Assembly: GCA_029856055.1 (NCBI GenBank)
Contig: JAHQWF010000001.1
Coordinates: forward strand, 1 to 14,858
DNA from: Candidatus Njordarchaeota archaeon
Lineage (GTDB): Archaea; Asgardarchaeota; Njordarchaeia; Njordarchaeales; Njordarchaeaceae
DNA: 14,858 nucleotides
Direction: 5' to 3'
The notes under the pieces are model-generated. The model had not been told where the DNA came from and did not search any database. It saw only the letters and a program-made list of their open reading frames with translations. Shown one piece after another: positions 13,151-14,858 of the stretch (position 1 is the first letter of the stretch; each line of letters begins with the position of its first letter). The translations under genes were made by a program, and so were the position numbers.

Positions 13151-14858
13151 CTATGAAAGATTTTGTTTTCTCTTTACATAATCTAAAATACGTTCTGCAA
13201 TTCTTGTTCCAATGCCCGGAATTTTAGTTAATTTAGATAAATCAGCTTTTGAAAGGTCATGAAGGCTTCTAAAGCCATGTCTTGCTAGTATTCTAGCTCT
13301 AACTCTTCCTATTCCAGGTATACTCACTAACTCCAATAATTCTTCGGTTACTCCATGTTGGACTCTTTGTCTTAAGATTTCTATCTGTTTTATCACATTA
13401 GGGGGTAATTTAATAATTCTGGCTATTTCCTTAGCACAATATAATAACCATTCGAATAGTCTAACTAGTTCTCTAAAGTCACCTGGACCGAAATTTGGTG
13501 TGAACGGATCTAAAATTTCCTTTAATGGCCGTCCATTTATCCATAGTAATATCATGCTAACTAAACCTATCGAAGCTATTTCCTCTTCTTCACTCGCGCT
13601 GCATTCGTAGTAATGTTCTTGAGATATTAATTTAATTAAATTAAATAAATGATCATTAACCCAATTTCTCATGGTATCTAATAACTTTTCTGGTAGATTA
13701 CTAATGAAACTTGACAATCGTACTAGATTTGATAATATTCTTCTCCGAAAATTATTGATGTCTGGTGTTTTACTGATAGCTATTAGTAAATTATGCAATT
13801 GCATTTTAGCACTTGTCCTTCCCCAATTACGCATAACATTGATTATGATGTGTGCGCTCATTGGATCTAAATATAATCTTGATACTCTTATACCTATCTG
13901 GGTAGCTTTATATACAGGTGTTTTAGAACTCGATCTATCTTCGGAAATGAATTCCCATTCAACGAGGTTTCTTAAGCCATTTTTAAGATTACTCTCCAAG
14001 TCTCTCATGCAAAAATAGTCTCTGTATTTCCTGCATTGCCAATAAAAAAATGTCTCTTGAAAGAAACCTAGTATGTCTTGTAAGGTTAACGGATTTTTTT
14101 GCGCAGCGATGTAAGCTAATAGTTGCTGTCTAATCGCTGGAAGATTATGGCCAAGATGGCTTTTTATCATTTCAGGTGAACCAAAAATATATTTCTGAAA
14201 TAGATCGAGTACAGCTTCTTCGTTTTTTGCTATTAAAATTGCTTCACCGATGGAGTCTAATCCCGGTCTACCTGCGCGACCTGCTCGCTGTTTGTAATGA
14301 GCCACACTAATGTGTTGATAGCCATAGATAGGGTCGTAAAATAGGGTTTCTATAACTACTCTTCTGGCTGGGACATTTATTCCAGCGCCCAGTGTCGGAG
14401 TAGCTACTATAATGCCTAATCTTCTTTGTCTAAAAGAATCTTCAATTATCTTTCTTTCCTCGTATCCTAGTCCTGCATGATGGAACGCGACTCCATTAAT
14501 AATAAGCTCTTTTAATTCCTCTGTTAAACTGGTGACTTCGGTTAACTTAGTAAGTTTATCAATTATATCTCTTGTGTGGTTCAAATAGTACTTCGATAAT
14601 CCCGTTCTCTTCATAAATAATGCAATTTTTTTAGCGGTTGTCTGTGCTAGATGTCTAGATCTTCTGAAAATTAAAATTTGCCAGTTAGTACCGTATTTCA
14701 TGGATTTACTTAACAAATCATAAATAAGATCCAATATAGGGCTGATAGAGCTCTTTAATCTTATTGGTGATTTTAGTACTTTAACACATATTATGTCTCC
14801 CTCAAAAGATTTCTCTTTCATAATCTCCTTTATTTGCTTGGTTAGATTGTTTCGAAAT
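13151..14858 (-). CDS. hel308: Hel308-type Ski2-like DNA helicase, N-terminus cut by window edge
   Basis: ATP-dependent 3'-5' DNA helicase of the Hel308 family, which acts at stalled replication forks. The frame is open to the right edge, so the Met at 14821 is internal and this is a partial gene of about 568 codons. The family is usually about 700 residues, so the first recA-like domain with Walker A and the DExH box lies beyond the window. Visible, counted from that Met: FHHAGL (113-118), motif V ATPTLGAGINVPAR (140-153), motif VI QRAGRAGRPG (178-187), a winged-helix and ratchet-type helical region (about 200-480), and tandem C-terminal helix-hairpin-helices (about 495-550: SIPGIGRVRARILARHG, KIPGIGTRIAERIL). 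RVRAR matches the Hel308 autoinhibitory RAR motif. It converges on radA, a functional neighbour. Confidence 0.92.
   Translation of the reverse strand, partial: FRNNLTKQIKEIMKEKSFEGDIICVKVLKSPIRLKSSISPILDLIYDLLSKSMKYGTNWQILIFRRSRHLAQTTAKKIALFMKRTGLSKYYLNHTRDIIDKLTKLTEVTSLTEELKELIINGVAFHHAGLGYEERKIIEDSFRQRRLGIIVATPTLGAGINVPARRVVIETLFYDPIYGYQHISVAHYKQRAGRAGRPGLDSIGEAILIAKNEEAVLDLFQKYIFGSPEMIKSHLGHNLPAIRQQLLAYIAAQKNPLTLQDILGFFQETFFYWQCRKYRDYFCMRDLESNLKNGLRNLVEWEFISEDRSSSKTPVYKATQIGIRVSRLYLDPMSAHIIINVMRNWGRTSAKMQLHNLLIAISKTPDINNFRRRILSNLVRLSSFISNLPEKLLDTMRNWVNDHLFNLIKLISQEHYYECSASEEEEIASIGLVSMILLWINGRPLKEILDPFTPNFGPGDFRELVRLFEWLLYCAKEIARIIKLPPNVIKQIEILRQRVQHGVTEELLELVSIPGIGRVRARILARHGFRSLHDLSKADLSKLTKIPGIGTRIAERILDYVKRKQNLS

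Noticed and set aside
13671..14018. 115-codon plus-strand frame opposite hel308
   Set aside because: It lies wholly antisense to the helicase gene and its sequence resembles no family I know.
1..14858. Mobile elements or CRISPR arrays
   Set aside because: No transposase or integrase motifs, no long terminal inverted repeats and no regularly spaced repeats were seen. The AT-rich repeats at 5036-5113 are too few and too degenerate.

Overview
The window is archaeal chromosomal DNA and is visibly AT-rich (roughly two-thirds A+T by eye, not counted). The evidence is eukaryote-like information-processing genes throughout: ribosomal proteins S30e, L34e and L14e, RNA polymerase subunit RpoK, peptidyl-tRNA hydrolase Pth2, a GINS subunit, the small subunit of polymerase D (DP1), RadA and a Hel308-type helicase. 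Other signs are a tRNA-Val with a short intron, TATA-like boxes upstream of genes, and Shine-Dalgarno sites of the GGTGAT type. Pol D together with S30e and L34e points to a TACK-group lineage that kept Pol D (for example Korarchaeota- or Bathyarchaeota-like, or a relative) rather than a classical Crenarchaeote; this placement is inference. No transposase, CRISPR array or phage gene was recognised, so this is essentially core genome.

Layout. 1-1704, minus strand: pth2 then truD, a tRNA/translation pair. 1725-4708, plus strand: gins23, then an unusual two-gene unit made of a TFB-like protein with two cyclin repeats and no zinc ribbon, overlapping by 26 bp a VirB11/GspE-type secretion ATPase. 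4709-5181 is the only long stretch without a clear gene; it holds AT-rich direct repeats, an inverted repeat and a possible tiny or decayed reading frame. 5182-8011, plus strand: DP1 followed closely by a beta-CASP-like metallo-beta-lactamase protein. 8111-8201: intron-containing tRNA-Val(GAC). 8368-8670: rpoK with a promoter suggesting a leaderless transcript.

11940 down to 8734, minus strand: a run of S30e, an EMC3/Oxa1-superfamily membrane protein (DUF106), L34e, cytidylate kinase, L14e, a UPF0200 P-loop kinase-like protein and a UPF0201 protein. Several of these genes touch or overlap, and they couple ribosome biogenesis, membrane-protein insertion and nucleotide metabolism. 12121-13146, plus strand: radA. 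It converges with a 4-bp gap on the C-terminal two-thirds or more of a hel308 gene (minus strand), which is cut by the right edge of the window.

Four replication/repair genes (gins23, DP1, radA, hel308) and possibly a fifth, the MBL nuclease-like gene, lie within 13 kb, interleaved with translation and transcription genes. The least ordinary element is the TFB-like/secretion-ATPase pair, for which I know no established function as a unit.
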